From positions 62,001 through 126,000 of the forward strand of contig MCGE01000008.1 in the NCBI GenBank assembly GCA_002105175.1: a stretch of DNA of 64,000 bases, in the 5' to 3' direction. Source of the DNA: Absidia repens. Taxonomy: Eukaryota > Mucoromycota > Mucoromycetes > Mucorales > Cunninghamellaceae. Position 1 is the stretch's first letter; each line of letters opens with the position of its first letter. Below the pieces are notes generated by a model. It was given only the letters and a program-made list of their open reading frames with translations, was not told the DNA's origin and did not search any database. This document shows positions 1 to 11,231 of this stretch, in pieces. The position numbers were made by a program, and so were the translations under genes.

Positions 1-371
1 GGGACCAAAGAGAGGATCTCTTGAGTGGCCTATTTAAAAAATAAAGAGTACAATAGCGTGAGTAATTCATTATACATCAGTTGTCAAACCCACTCTGTCA
101 ATTACTTACAGGATTGCGAAGTTCAATCCATTTTGTAGCTTGAGATTCGGTGAATTCACCATTAATGTAGTTTTTAACTTTAGTGGGGCCACCGGATTGA
201 TAAGCAACTTGTTGTAAAATGGGATAATTGATGGCAAAGGCTTTTCGAGTTGAGGTTCTAGCACTAGTGAAAAGAAAAGAAATTAGTCATCCAAGTAAAA
301 TACAACAACCATAAAGAAACGCATTTTTCTTACCCCAGGAGAGACGTAGACTTCAATACAGAAGACAACAT
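1..371 (-). CDS. methylmalonate-semialdehyde dehydrogenase (acylating), mitochondrial; 5' part only
   Basis: Three exons read leftwards from the ATG at 371: 334-371, 110-263 and 1-29; the gene runs off the left edge. The first ~25 residues (MLSSVLKSTSLLG.. with several Arg/Ser and no acid) look like a mitochondrial presequence. Next comes the family N-terminus: KVKNYINGEFTES, then TKWIELRNPATQEILSLVP, as in ALDH6A1/MmsA enzymes. These NAD- and CoA-dependent enzymes convert methylmalonate or malonate semialdehyde to propionyl- or acetyl-CoA in valine, pyrimidine and beta-alanine breakdown. Both introns have good gtaag/tag borders and keep frame. The catalytic Cys lies outside the window. Other ALDH families are less likely because the YINGEF..W..NPAT block fits this family best. 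Confidence 0.85.
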
Positions 372-2040
372 TATACAATAAGAATGAAAAAAAAAAAAAG
401 TTGGATATAGGATATAAAGAAAGAAAGAAAGGGGAGAAAATAAAAAGAGTTGAGCAAGTGGATTTTATTTATATCCGACAAGGAACCGTGCGAAAATTTT
501 GCATATTTATTATGTTTTGACACAGAGTAAAAGTTTAGGAGACCAAACAAATTAAGGTTAAACAGTAAAATTGAAATGATAGGTAAGAGGGGCTTAAAAA
601 TGATGTACACCTATGTATAATAAAATACTTGTTGTGTGTCTGTCTATTCATGTTTCGTATAAAACCCCCTTTCTTTACGGTACAATATGGTACTTTTTTT
701 TGTAGTAGGCTAGATATGCACATTTATTGCTTATTCCATTAAAGTGAATTCGATCGGATGAATGCTAGTCAAAAGATCTCAAAATAGTGTCAGCAGGTAT
801 TCATTTGATTTGCCATATATTATTTTCGCCAAATTACAGACTTTCGGTTCTTTCATCTGAGTTAGTAATTATTATACCTCGTATAACTAACCCGCCGTAT
901 AAGGAACGTGCGAAATCCTCATCCCGCCCAATAATCGTTTTCTCACTGCCCTTATACTGCAAATATCTTCTATCTCTTCGTTCTTCCTTCCTTTCTTACC
1001 TTATACATCTTTCAAATCTCGCTAAACACTGTCTTATCATCTTATTATAATTGATTCTTATCCAATCCTTATATGTTGAGTCATCCTACGTGTCATCATA
1101 TAATTTCCTTCTCGAGTAATACTACACATTAATATCGTCGTTATTATGATACTATATGACCTTGATACACCCCAAATAACTGTAATTGCCAGTATGTATC
1201 CTTATCACAAATTATTCTTTTTACGTATGGTACTCACCAATTCAATATCAGCCTTTCTTTGAGCAGCCGTTTTACCAAATATATTAATATTCTTCATACC
1301 ATTGGCTTGAAAAGACAAAATAATAGATATTCAATTTTTCAATACATGCTCTTTCGCAATCCCAAAATAACAATAGTAATCGTTAAACAATGCCAATGAT
1401 AGTAGCGGAGTGTAAAATATATTCAAGCAACAAGCTCAATGTAGCGCAAGTGCCCCAATTTCATGTCCTCTTGATTAGCAATTAGTACTAAAACGTGGCA
1501 AGTAAGAAAAAAACATATAGTGTCCTATATCCTTCTTTTGATTGGAATTGTATATTTAGCGATTAGAGTAATGTTACTTGCTCTGTTATATTTTTCGAGC
1601 GGAGAAATTGGAAATCATAGCCGTTTCACTTCTTCCATTGATTAGAGGAAAAGCTATAGTACACCGAAAAAGAGGTAACAGAAAAATGGTATAAAAAATG
1701 AAAGACTGGCCACTTACTATCCATGCATTTGTTTTTTTCCTTATATTAAAACAAAAAAAAAGTATTAGCGTATTTAATACCATATGTTGAATGTACTGGA
1801 GTGGTCACACTTTTTTTTGTTGAATGAATTTTTGCGTAAAAAAAAAGCTCCTTTCTTTTCCCTTTTTTCTTTCTTTTTTAGCCGTCTATTTTCTCGTTCT
1901 TTCTCTTTTTTACACGCTACAGCTATTCTATTTTTATTATCATTGCACCAATCCTTACTTTTATTTATCGAACATATTCATAAACTTATACCGTATTACA
2001 AGCAACCTCGGACTTCTTATTCTGCTCTACTGCAAAGAAA
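372..2040. other. divergent intergenic region MMSDH / Ras
   Basis: About 1.67 kb between two divergently transcribed genes. The last ~250 bases before the Ras ATG are strongly T/C-rich on the plus strand (1810-1960), a typical fungal leader. I see no conserved coding signal; the short open frames here have skewed composition and no recognisable motif. Confidence 0.5.
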
Positions 2041-2982
2041 ATGATGCTTTACAAAATAGTCGTACTTGGTGATGGTGGTGTGGGAAAGGTAATATCTACT
2101 CACTATAAATAAAGTGTCTCTATATTAACCACAACCGCTTTTCACAGACTGCCTTGACGATACAACTTTGTTTAAATCATTTCGTTGGTAAAGAAAGAAA
2201 ACGACTCTCAGCTTACGACAATTTCGTACTAACTTCCTCCATTTCATTTGATAGAGGTATTATAAGGACTACCATGAAACGAACTTTGTATTCATTCAAC
2301 CAACCCAGCTGACCGAATTTTATGCGTTAATTTGTATTTATATGTAGACCTACGATCCAACCATTGAAGATTCTTACCGAAAGCAAGTTGTTATTGATGA
2401 CCAACCTTGTGTATTAGAAGTATTGGACACAGCTGGGCAAGGTAAGAAGGGACGCTAAAAGAAAAGCAAATATGCATGTATGCTGTACCATGTACGCATA
2501 TGTGATCAGCATTTGTTGCGGTACATGAAACCGGGAATGATATCTAATCTATGAGGGTTCTTTTTTACCTTTGTATGCATCTGCATTTTATAGAGGAGTA
2601 TACTGCTTTACGAGACCAGTGGATTCGGGATGGCGAGGGATTTCTCTTGGTGTACTCAATCTCATCACGGTCGACTTTTGAACGGGTTGAGCGATTCCGG
2701 GATCAAATCTTTAGGGTGAAGGATGTAGACACTGTCCCTATTATCTTGGTTGGCAACAAATGCGACAAAATCACTGAACGCGAAGTCTCTCGAGAAGAAG
2801 GAATACAAATGGCGAAACATCTACGGTGTGATTTTATTGAAACTTCGGCGAAAACCTGTGTGAATGTGGAACGTTCTTTTTACACTGTCGTCAGAACAAT
2901 TCGCGCCAATCGGGAAGGATCAAGCCAGAACAACAACAACAAGAAACGGAAGAGCAAGAGCAAAAAGTGTACCATTCTCTGA
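2041..2982 (+). CDS. Ras small GTPase, RasB/Ras2 type
   Basis: Exons 2041-2088, 2148-2187, 2255-2256, 2348-2441 and 2594-2982 give 190 aa. Motifs in order: P-loop GDGGVGKT (10-17), effector loop [12 protein letters not shown], switch [28 protein letters not shown], and ETSAK. The LCLNHFVETYDPT and [14 protein letters not shown] blocks match the fungal RasB/Ras-2 group better than Ras1 or Rsr1. The C-terminus is polybasic (KKRKSKSKK) and ends CTIL; a final Leu favours geranylgeranylation, so plasma-membrane anchoring is expected. The role, from the family, is polarity and morphogenesis. The frame between HFV and TYDPT closes only if a 2-nt exon (AG) supplies the Glu codon G|AG. Two adjacent Met codons open the frame. 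An AATAAA lies at 3303-3308. Confidence 0.9.
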
Positions 2983-5200
2983 ATCATCAATCGCGCCAGA
3001 AAGTAAACACGATTTACAATATTCAACTTCAACTTCATCAGTATCGTTATCAAATACCAATTCAATCATTCACTCCTTATTGCCATTTCTCTCACCCCTT
3101 TGATCCACTCCCCCCCCTTCCCTCCCTTGCCTTCCTTTTTTCTAGTTTATTTTACATTTCTAGTTTTATCAATACACTCTATTTATATTTACCCATCACC
3201 CACTTTATTTTTGTTATATGATTCACTCATCTATTCTCTTTTAATATTCTTATTACCAACCATCATTATGTTATTTTTGAAAAAGAACACGTATCAATTT
3301 TTAATAAAATACACGCAGTAATTGTTTTTATACGTACTATTTTTTTTTTTACTTGATCGGACCTTTTTATTTTTATTATCTTCCAACCATATGAGATATG
3401 TCTTTTTAATGTTTTCTGCGTGTTCTGTTGAAGGATGGTGTTTTCAACGAATGGCTCAATATTTTCCGTACAGGAAATAACCACTGGATTACCTTTTTTT
3501 TTTTGTATCTTTTATACTTTTTGGTTGTAGTAGGCATGGAGAAGGCGGATAAGGAGTCCATTTTATTTTTCAAGTGAAACGCAAAGAAAACGAAAATAAC
3601 GGGCTAGAAATTTACAGTTTGACCAGTCCAGCAGAGATTACGCTGGTGGCATGGCCAAGATTTATTGATGTGAATAATAGAGCGGGAAGACGACCACAAT
3701 TTATAGTAAGTGACCGAGAACTGTCAACCAGTCGCTATATTTCAGGGGGGGGATGAGGCAAGTAGTCACAGAGACGATGATTGTGCAAACTATTCTGTTT
3801 TTTTATAACGAAGAGTACACTCACAGAGCAGCCTCTAGTCACTCAAATGGTTGGCTGAGGCACGTCAAACAATTCTGTCATAATTGGTAAACTAGGTTAG
3901 ACCGAGTAGCTCCATGACGAGTGGGGCAACATCATCAGAGGAGTGTCACCATGCTGCTGTTACTGCAAAATGACTATAACTACTAATAAAGAAAACAGAG
4001 AGGGACTTTTTGTTTTTTGGTAAGTGGGATAGGGAGTTCGTCCGTATCGCTTGGAAATTTGGCATGCTTCATCAGAAAAACTAGCCGCACTGTTACATTC
4101 CGATGGCATTTCGGTGGCATTCCTTTTGGGCGCCTATCTACCTTGTCAGTGTACATTTCTCAATGTGATGTTGGCCCAAGGGACTGCTTGCTAATAAAAT
4201 CACTAACAAATATTTGAAAGGGACTTTGTGCAATTTGTAGTTATAGAACACCAACAATCATACCCAAACGAATTTATTACATTTTATGATCAGAAATAAT
4301 TATTTTTGAATAAAAGCCAATTTATTATCATGTGCAAATGTACTTTTTGTTGCCTTTGTTTTGATTTTTCTTCTTTTAAAAGATGAAGAATTGCACTCTA
4401 GAACACTGAATATGTTTGCCTGTCAGTCAATTTTTATCTCACTTCCAAAAAATGCTCTGAGCAAAAAGCGGGATTTCAATTAACTACTTAGGTCCTGCAT
4501 GGTAATTTTTTCTCTTCCCTTTTTTTTTCCACATTGATGTCCTCCGAGGGTCTGGTGATCATGGAGTGGTATTTTTTTTAGATTAAGAGGATTTGTAAAA
4601 GGGCATGACAAAGGGCATGGAGAAACCCTTTCATTTTGGATCTAGGATTTAGTCAACATGTTTTCGATACGGAATGTTGATATGTCGGTAGGCTCAAGTG
4701 ACCACAATGACCTTCAGCGCTTCTGTAGCGGAATGGCGAATTGCTGGTGGAATCTACGTTGCATGGTAACACGATTAAGTTTTGGATTGGGATGATTGCT
4801 TTTTACTTGAAATTATTCTATATATATCTGTGTATGCTTCAAACAATTTGCTGGTTTGGCTCAATATGGCTTCTAAGGCCACCCATAGAAATAGCATATA
4901 CCATGTAGATTAGATATAGAAGTAATAGTAATTTTATTAATATGTAGAATATATATTTCATTGAAATAAAATGTTCTTGTTTTACAGTACCACATTACTT
5001 TTGTCTCTGTCGTAGTCCTGACTCCTGATAAGAAGCATACATATGGAAATATAGTTGGGACTGTGCGACATTCCACTCATTAGAGATGCATGAGACTTTT
5101 TTTTTGCAGCATTACAACATTCATTATCCCCCATTCTGACATTCTCACATGACAAACACGATAGTATAAACAAGAGAAGACAATTGGATAGAAATAAAAA
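2983..5200. other. intergenic, no supported gene
   Basis: The 3' region of the Ras gene, followed by about 2 kb with no recognisable protein. 4585-4660 holds the conserved box of the dispersed repeat family in reverse orientation. A short frame at 4017-4217 has no motif or matching splice context and is not called. Confidence 0.4.
4585..4660 (-). repeat. fragment of dispersed repeat family A, reverse orientation
   Basis: The reverse complement reads TCCTAGATCCAAAATGAAAG followed by GGTTTCTCCATG, the conserved core seen in the forward copies near 6.7, 8.2, 10.3, 26.4, 28.6, 42.7, 50.9 and 60.2 kb. It is the only copy in this orientation in the window. Confidence 0.65.
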
Positions 5201-5425
5201 TTCGCCAAAAAGTTTCGCAATACTAAGCCTTTTCTTTATTTAAAGATACAACTGATACTGTGTGATTATATGATAGGAAATAAAATAAATAGTAATCTAC
5301 ACTACAAATACTTTGGGACAGTTGGGATGCAGCTGGGATAGTTGGGATTGGACAGTGATGTTTGGGATAGGATAGGACATTCGATTTATTGTCCCATATG
5401 GTATTGGGATGACTGGGATGGGATG

Positions 5426-5760
5426 GGACAAAAATGCCCACTTGAGCTGTGATAAAGTAAACAAAAGTAGAAAATAAGTGATACAATTGATATGGTTTTT
5501 ATTTAATACAATGTCAAGTCTTTTTATAAGAAAATGAAGATATTTGAGGCTGTGGGTATGTGTCTGGTAATAGTATATTTGAAGCTGTATGTAATCTGAT
5601 GTGATAAATGACAAGTGTGAGAATAATTGGAGGATACAGGCGTAAAAATAAAATAAAGTGATGAAGCGGATATACAAATGATGACGATATACTGTAGATA
5701 TTTTGATATATATATTTATATATATTGCTAATCAGGAACTAGGAATCCGACAAAAACTTG
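5426..5760 (+). repeat. dispersed repeat B, copy 1
   Basis: About 330 bp resembling 8296-8600 in the same orientation. Shared landmarks: GGGACAAAA, AATAAGTGATACAATTGATA, AATGTCAAGTCTTTTTATAA, AATGACAAGTGTGAGAATAA, and the ending TCAGGAAC.AGGAAT.CGACA. It is preceded by degenerate GGGAT-rich stretches (5320-5425), which also occur near 7665-7700. Confidence 0.7.
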
Positions 5761-7120
5761 GAACAACACTGTATACAGGTTATTGGAAAGGTTATAATAA
5801 TGTAAAAAATAAAGATTATACACATAAAACTGTTAATCATTCAAAACATTTTGTAGATCCTCACTAAAGTTCATACACAATCAATATAAGGTACATGAAT
5901 TTCATTTGAAAGGGGTCTAGTTCCTATTCATCGAAATAAAAAACGTCAACCATTTTATTTATAATAGCATTGAAAAACTCCAGTTTATGGTTGTTTATAT
6001 TGTACTTCAATAAAATACATCTTTTTATTTTAACCACTGATTCAAATCCATGTTGAGCCCTCGATTAAATGTATATAACACGCCAACCGGCATCCCTTTA
6101 TATTATATACTTTCACTTTGAAATACAGGTCATATTTGTGATAAAATACGAGACTGAAATAAAGCAATTTTATTGTTATATATTAAAAAGAAAATGGATC
6201 GTAAGAAAACTCAGCTATAGTAACTTCTAATTTCGCTCTTTTGGCCCTCCAACCTTTTTTTTTTTTTTTTCTGACCCACCGCTGACGCCCTGTCCACCAT
6301 AGGAGTAGTCCATCCTTTTTTTTTTTTTTTCTGAATCGCTGCCCACCCATAGTGCCAAATCACAGAGTCTTCCATCCCATCCCACCAAAACCCACACTTC
6401 AGGAACCCCCTGCCATCCAGTAGCTACATAATTAATACTATTCTCAGCTTTGCTCTTCAATATACCCTTTTCACACAAACACATCCTTGTTTTCTTTTCT
6501 ACGCACAAACTCATAGAGTTGGTGGAAGAAGTCTCCATAATACCCAATCCGTTCCTTTTTCATATATATAGACACACTTTTTTTATGCATATGTAATACA
6601 CATTCGATGAAGCTCATCATGTAAGCGTACAACAGAGAAACTAATTATAATAAAAAAAAACGTATTTATTCAGACGTAGATACAAAGACTATTACTAAAC
6701 TAATGAGTGCTAATCTACTGTCGTTCCCAAATCCTACATCCAAAATGAAAGCCTTTCCCCATGATGTTTGTTTTGCGTTTTTGAAAACGCCCCTAATTCA
6801 AGTTCTAACACTAATCCTAAATCACCAGTACTCCAATGAGCCATGCCATCATATCATTCAGATTATCATGAACGAAAAAAATAAAAATGGAAGAAAAGAG
6901 AGGAAAAAAAAATTGGGGACCAAAAAAAATAGGAAGCAAAATGCGGAGCCTGAATCATCCAGCCTTTTTTGTTATGTCAAAAAATCAGGGAAGGGGCAAT
7001 CGCCATAATTTCCATAGTGCATAATTCGTTATATCTTCCAGTGGAAAGGCAGTTGCAACCCTACATAATAAAACTCTGGTCTCTCCGACGATTTTCAATT
7101 AAGCTATGATTTCAGCACAC
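5761..7120. other. intergenic, no supported gene
   Basis: AT-rich spacer. 6250-6330 holds two T-runs separated by a C-rich stretch; 6340-6410 is a member of the short CTGCCCACC repeat; 6655-7000 is a dispersed repeat fragment. The frames at 6227-6547 and 6703-7008 come from these repeats and homopolymers. Confidence 0.4.
6655..7000 (+). repeat. dispersed repeat family A, partial copy
   Basis: Begins near TTTATTCAGACGTAGATACA and carries AAAATGAAAG.CTTTCCCCATG, then C.AATTCAAGTTCTAACACTAAT and an A/G-rich tail. It is a diverged 3' portion of the family whose long copies lie near 26, 28, 42, 50 and 60 kb. Confidence 0.65.
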
Positions 7121-7240
7121 AACCCCCCCATTGACGACGCGCTGAGCACGACGGTTGGGCCCCAAGGGGCTGCCCACCAAAGTGCGAAATGGCGGAGGCT
7201 TTAATCTTATCCCATCAAAACCTACACTTTAATAAAAAAA
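7121..7240 (+). repeat. short dispersed repeat (AAGGGGCTGC box)
   Basis: CCAAGGGGCTGCCCACCAAA then GTGCGAAATGGCGGAGGC and, further on, CCCATCAAAACCTACACTT. Near-identical elements occur at about 50120-50165 and in a more diverged form at 6340-6410. No coding function is visible. Confidence 0.5.
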
Positions 7241-8149
7241 AAGTGACACCCAATAAATCGAAAGTGTTCCAGAAGCTCCAGCGGAGCGCCAGAGCGTTTA
7301 TTATATGAAAATAATAATGAGGAAGAAACCGGAAAACCCCAGTGGGTAAAAAACTATGCTCTTTTTTTTATAAAAAAAAAAAACCAGTAAAACTGAGAAT
7401 GGTTCTGTAATTACGTTCTATAAAGTCTAATTCCAGTACCAATAAATAAAAACTAAATACCAGCTACCAGTGTTGTGAAATTGGAATTCCGTTCAGGTAC
7501 AAATTAAAATAGATTTTATGTCAAATGCGGGAACGCCCACATTTACTATTTTTTTATTTTCACTTTTCACTTCAACACCTAATAAACACCACTATATTCA
7601 AGTTCAAATGTTTTTGTTTTATATTGCATATAATTGAAAATAACAATCAATATCAAGGATGGCAGTCGGGACAGTGGGATGGGATGGGATCGGGATAGGA
7701 CCAAATGCCGTCCTTAGCTGTAACTTGATAAAATCAGTGTCCCACTATATTTGCATGCTTCGACCAGCATTTGTGCACGATACACGCATTGCACAGCCTA
7801 GCTTTGCTGACAACATTTATTGAGAATCTTTAGACGTACATTTTTCATTCCTACAATACATCGCGCATATACAGCCCATCCCTGAGGCGCTCAGACGCAA
7901 CTTTGTTGCTCATTCTACGTACAGTATAAAAAAAATTTTTTTTATCGAATCATGACTTGATCATAAGTGTCAACACTATACTAAATGGAAAGAAATATGA
8001 ATAGGGAGCACCAGTCTAGAAGAATGGCGTAAAACAGAAGGTCTGAAGAAGGAACGATGTATATAAAAAAAAAAGGATCTTTAGGAGGGATCTCTAAAAG
8101 GGATCTGCAAATATCTAATAAAGCACAGACACATCACTTAAGCAAAGGT

Positions 8150-8290
8150 AGTTTTTTTTTAAAGTGAAGAAAAGTTTTATTGGAGCAAAAGATATGTTTT
8201 TATTGAATAAAAATATACAAACTAAGCTAATCAAGACACCTGCAAGGTCCTAGATTCAAAGTGAAAGGGTTCCTCCATGCTGAAATGATT
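8150..8290 (+). repeat. dispersed repeat family A, short copy
   Basis: Contains TCCTAGATTCAAAGTGAAAG followed by GGTTCCTCCATGC, the family core. It is truncated about 10 bases before repeat B copy 2 begins. Confidence 0.55.
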
Positions 8291-8295
8291 GTAAG

Positions 8296-8605
8296 AATAA
8301 GGGACAAAAGTAAAATAAGTGATACAATTGATATAGTTTTTATTTAATTGATAAAATGTCAAGTCTTTTTATAAGAAAATGAAGATATTTGTGGCTGTGG
8401 ACGGGAGCTTGATAACGGTATATTTGAGACTACGGATAATTGAGGCTGTATGCTATCTGATGTGTTGAATGACAAGTGTGAGAATAAGTGGGGAATTCAG
8501 GGGTAAAAAATAGAATGAAGTGATAAGGCGGAAATAAAAATGATGATGGTATAGAGACTTTGATGTAAATATTGCCAGTCAGGAACCAGGAATACGACAC
8601 ATGCA
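8296..8605 (+). repeat. dispersed repeat B, copy 2
   Basis: A second copy of the ~300-bp unit at 5426-5760, same strand. Its end (ATTGCCAGTCAGGAACCAGG then AATACGAC) is found inverted at 9548-9592, so the palindrome at 8925-9545 lies between two oppositely oriented copies of this terminus. Confidence 0.7.
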
Positions 8606-8924
8606 TCTTGTGATCGCTTTTCTGAAATCCTGCTAAACTACTTCTAAAGAAAACCAAGGCAACCAAATCCACAACGAGCTAAAAACAGTGAGGAATTTAT
8701 TTTTTTTTAAAAAAAAAAATAAAAGAAAGAAAGAGAAAGAGAGAGAGAAAAATGGGTAATGCCGCTTAAAAAAGAGGAGCGCTGTTTGAAATATAATTGG
8801 ACCACCCAGATATCTATTATATTGGTCTCGACAGAAATAGATGTCTCAACCAAAATATATTTTCAAAAGTGAAACAAAATATCGTAATACGGGTTTTGGT
8901 TTTAAAAAAGAAAGAGAATATCCT

Positions 8925-9545
8925 ACTCTACATGTCTGGGATCCAGAGCAGTAAATGTCTCCACTTTGGGTAACAGATAAAAGATGCAAAGTCTCCACTT
9001 CGGGTAACAGATAAACAATGCAATATTTTCCACTTCGGATAACTGATAATATGAAATATTTCCACTTCGGATATATACAAATATGAAAAATGACAGGAAA
9101 TGTTTCCACTTTGGGCACGGAAGCGAAAGAGGAAATGTTTACTTCAGGCAAGAAAGCACTTCAGGCAAGAAAGCATATTAGAAACATTTCCTCTTTTGCT
9201 TCCGTGCCCAAAGTGGAAACATTTCCTGTCATTTTTCATATTTGTATATATTTCTACTTCAGGCAAGAAAGCACTTCAGGCAAGAAAGCATATTAGAAAC
9301 ATTTCCTCTTTTGCTTGGTTGCCCAAAGTGGAAACATTTCCTGTCATTTTTCATATTTGTATATATCCGAAGTGGAAACATTGCATCGTTTATCAGTTAT
9401 CCGAAGTGGAAATATTTCATATTATCAGTTATCCGAAGTGGAAAATATTGCATTGTTTATCTGTTACCCGAAGTGGAGACTTTGCATCTTTTATCTGTTA
9501 CCCAAAGTGGAGACATTTACTGCTCTGGATCCCAGACATGTAGAG
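8925..9545. repeat. large imperfect palindrome of ~30-bp units
   Basis: The left arm 8925-9140 is the reverse complement of 9301-9545, with long stretches identical. Each arm is a series of units of the type GTTATCCGAAGTGGAAA plus ~14 bases. The right arm has one extra unit of about 31 bases. The centre carries a direct duplication of period 115 (copies starting 9141 and 9256), each with a doubled ACTTCAGGCAAGAAAGC. The open frames through it (9100-9543, 9242-9571, 8846-9151) simply translate the units and are not proposed as genes. Confidence 0.85.
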
Positions 9546-9547
9546 TT

Positions 9548-9592
9548 GTCGTATTCCTGGTTCCTGATTAGCAATATGTACATCAAAATATC
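9548..9592 (-). repeat. inverted terminus of repeat B
   Basis: The reverse complement of 8555-8600, with about 45 bases shared (GTCGTATTCCTGGTTCCTGA then TTAGCAATAT). It closes the palindromic region on the right side and suggests that 8296-9592 is one composite unit. Confidence 0.6.
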
Positions 9593-9947
9593 TATGTGGT
9601 GCGGCTCACTTATAATGTCAAATATTAGGCATGATCCTAGAAAGCTGATGGCTAAAAAATGGCCACCTCAAAAAAACAATGTACTGTATAAACATGATAA
9701 TTCTGTCCTTTAAGAACAAAACGTGTACATCAGTTGTTTTTTTCTTATAAAAAAGGAAAAACTTATCAGCCATCAGAAAAAGAAGACTTTGGCTGACTGG
9801 CCTAGGATTTGAAACGCATCTGATGTACTTAAAAGGAAAATGATATGTGCATTTATTTTGTAAAACACCGCGAAAACTGTAAAATATTATACAGAAAACA
9901 AGGTCCTGTTTTTTGCTCGTTCCCGCTCCCATATCAAACGTAGTTAG

Positions 9948-10060
9948 TAGATGTAGATGTAGATGTAGATGTAGATGTAGATGTAGATGTAGATGTAGAT
10001 GTAGATGTAGATGTAGATGTAGATGTAGATGTAGATGTAGATGTAGATGTAGATGTAGAT
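9948..10060 (+). repeat. hexanucleotide microsatellite (TAGATG)n
   Basis: About 19 uninterrupted copies of TAGATG. It is intergenic, in no reading frame of a gene. The unit is not a typical fungal telomere repeat. Confidence 0.95.
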
Positions 10061-10239
10061 TGTAAGACTTGCAAATGAGGATTAGTTTATGTATTTTTAT
10101 TTATTATTTATACAATAAAAAGTGCCATCCCTTCTATTTTTTTTGTTGTTGTACGGACACACACCCGTTTGCATGTTTCTGCTTATAATAAGCCTATGTA
10201 TATACATTTGGTAAGACAATCAAAAAATGATAGAAAAAG

Positions 10240-10590
10240 GCAAGACAAAGTTTATTCAATAGTAATTATAATAATGACAACCAATACTAAACTAAGATGA
10301 AGGCTAATTTAATAGTGGTCCCTAATTCTGGATCCAAAATGAAAGGGTTTCCCCATGCATCTCGTAATACCTGAGCTGAAAACCCTTCTAAACTAGTCCT
10401 GACACCTTTTCTAAGATCACCATAACCTCAAAGAGGTTGAATGATGAGGAAGAAAAAAGAAAATGAAAAAAGAAATGGAAAGAAAGAGAGAGGGAAGAAA
10501 AAAGTAGGAGTAACTAAAAATCATGTGGGCGGGATTTAAAAAATATTTTTGGTCTCCCGTATGCAGTTTGTTAACTTTAAATTGAGATGA
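10240..10590 (+). repeat. dispersed repeat family A, partial copy
   Basis: Contains AAAATGAAAGGGTTTCCCCA then TGCATCTCGTAATACCTGAG, CTGAAAACCCTTCTAAACTA, AACCTCAAAGAGGTTGAATG, an A/G-rich tract and a final GCGGGATTTAAAA. This is the standard 3' module order of the family. Confidence 0.75.
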
Positions 10591-11231
10591 AGGTAAAATA
10601 AGTTAATACAGTGGTATTATAAAATTGGGAAGGGAAAAAAATAAATTGGGATGAGCAAGAAATAATTCATAATAGACGTCTCAAAAATATGCAAATGTCG
10701 TCTTAATTTTCAGTTTCCATCATTCATAAAAAATTGCACTTCATCTCAATTGGAACCCAAAAACATTGTAGTGGAACAAAAAAGGAGAACTTTTTTTTCA
10801 TGATTTTCATTTTTACAGCACCCAAAACCATACAACATAGTCAGCATAATATGGTTGTTCTCATGGGATTAATCGGTGACATGGTGACTCTTTTTTTGCT
10901 AATAGCAATTTACACCGCCCAACAACTGTGGAATGGTTCACCTTTTATTATTTTGTTACACCTGATCTATCTATTTCTACCTCATCCAGTTCTATTCGAT
11001 TTGAAAATTGTGCTTAAATCAAATACTGAAAAATAAAATATCGAAGAGGTTCAAAAGGTATACTATGGAGGCCCTCCCAATGCTCACGTTTTTGGTAACA
11101 GCGACACTACTGTTTGAAGCACCGACATCGTGCCCACTAAAGTGACTTGGGAGAATAATATAAATATAATGCCAAGTCCAAATCCCCGCTCTCTTACTCT
11201 TCCTCCGTCTCTCTTTTTCTTTTACTTCATC
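10591..11231. other. intergenic, upstream of ARPC2
   Basis: A frame at 10734-11036 (100 aa) has hydrophobic stretches but no recognisable family, and I do not call it. 11180-11225 is a C/T-rich leader just before the ARPC2 start. Confidence 0.4.

Noticed and set aside
8925..9545. Regularly spaced repeats reminiscent of CRISPR
   Set aside because: Eukaryotic locus, units abut with similar not unique spacers, arms are inverted, no cas genes.
9100..9571. Overlapping open frames with repeated PKWK/SEVE motifs
   Set aside because: They translate the palindromic 30-bp units in several frames and on both strands; period and palindrome explain them fully.
9948..10060. Telomere-like array
   Set aside because: TAGATG differs from TTAGGG-type repeats and is internal to a gene-bearing region.
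10734..11036. 100-aa hydrophobic frame
   Set aside because: No family, no splice or leader signals, next to repeat A; open by chance in AT-rich DNA.
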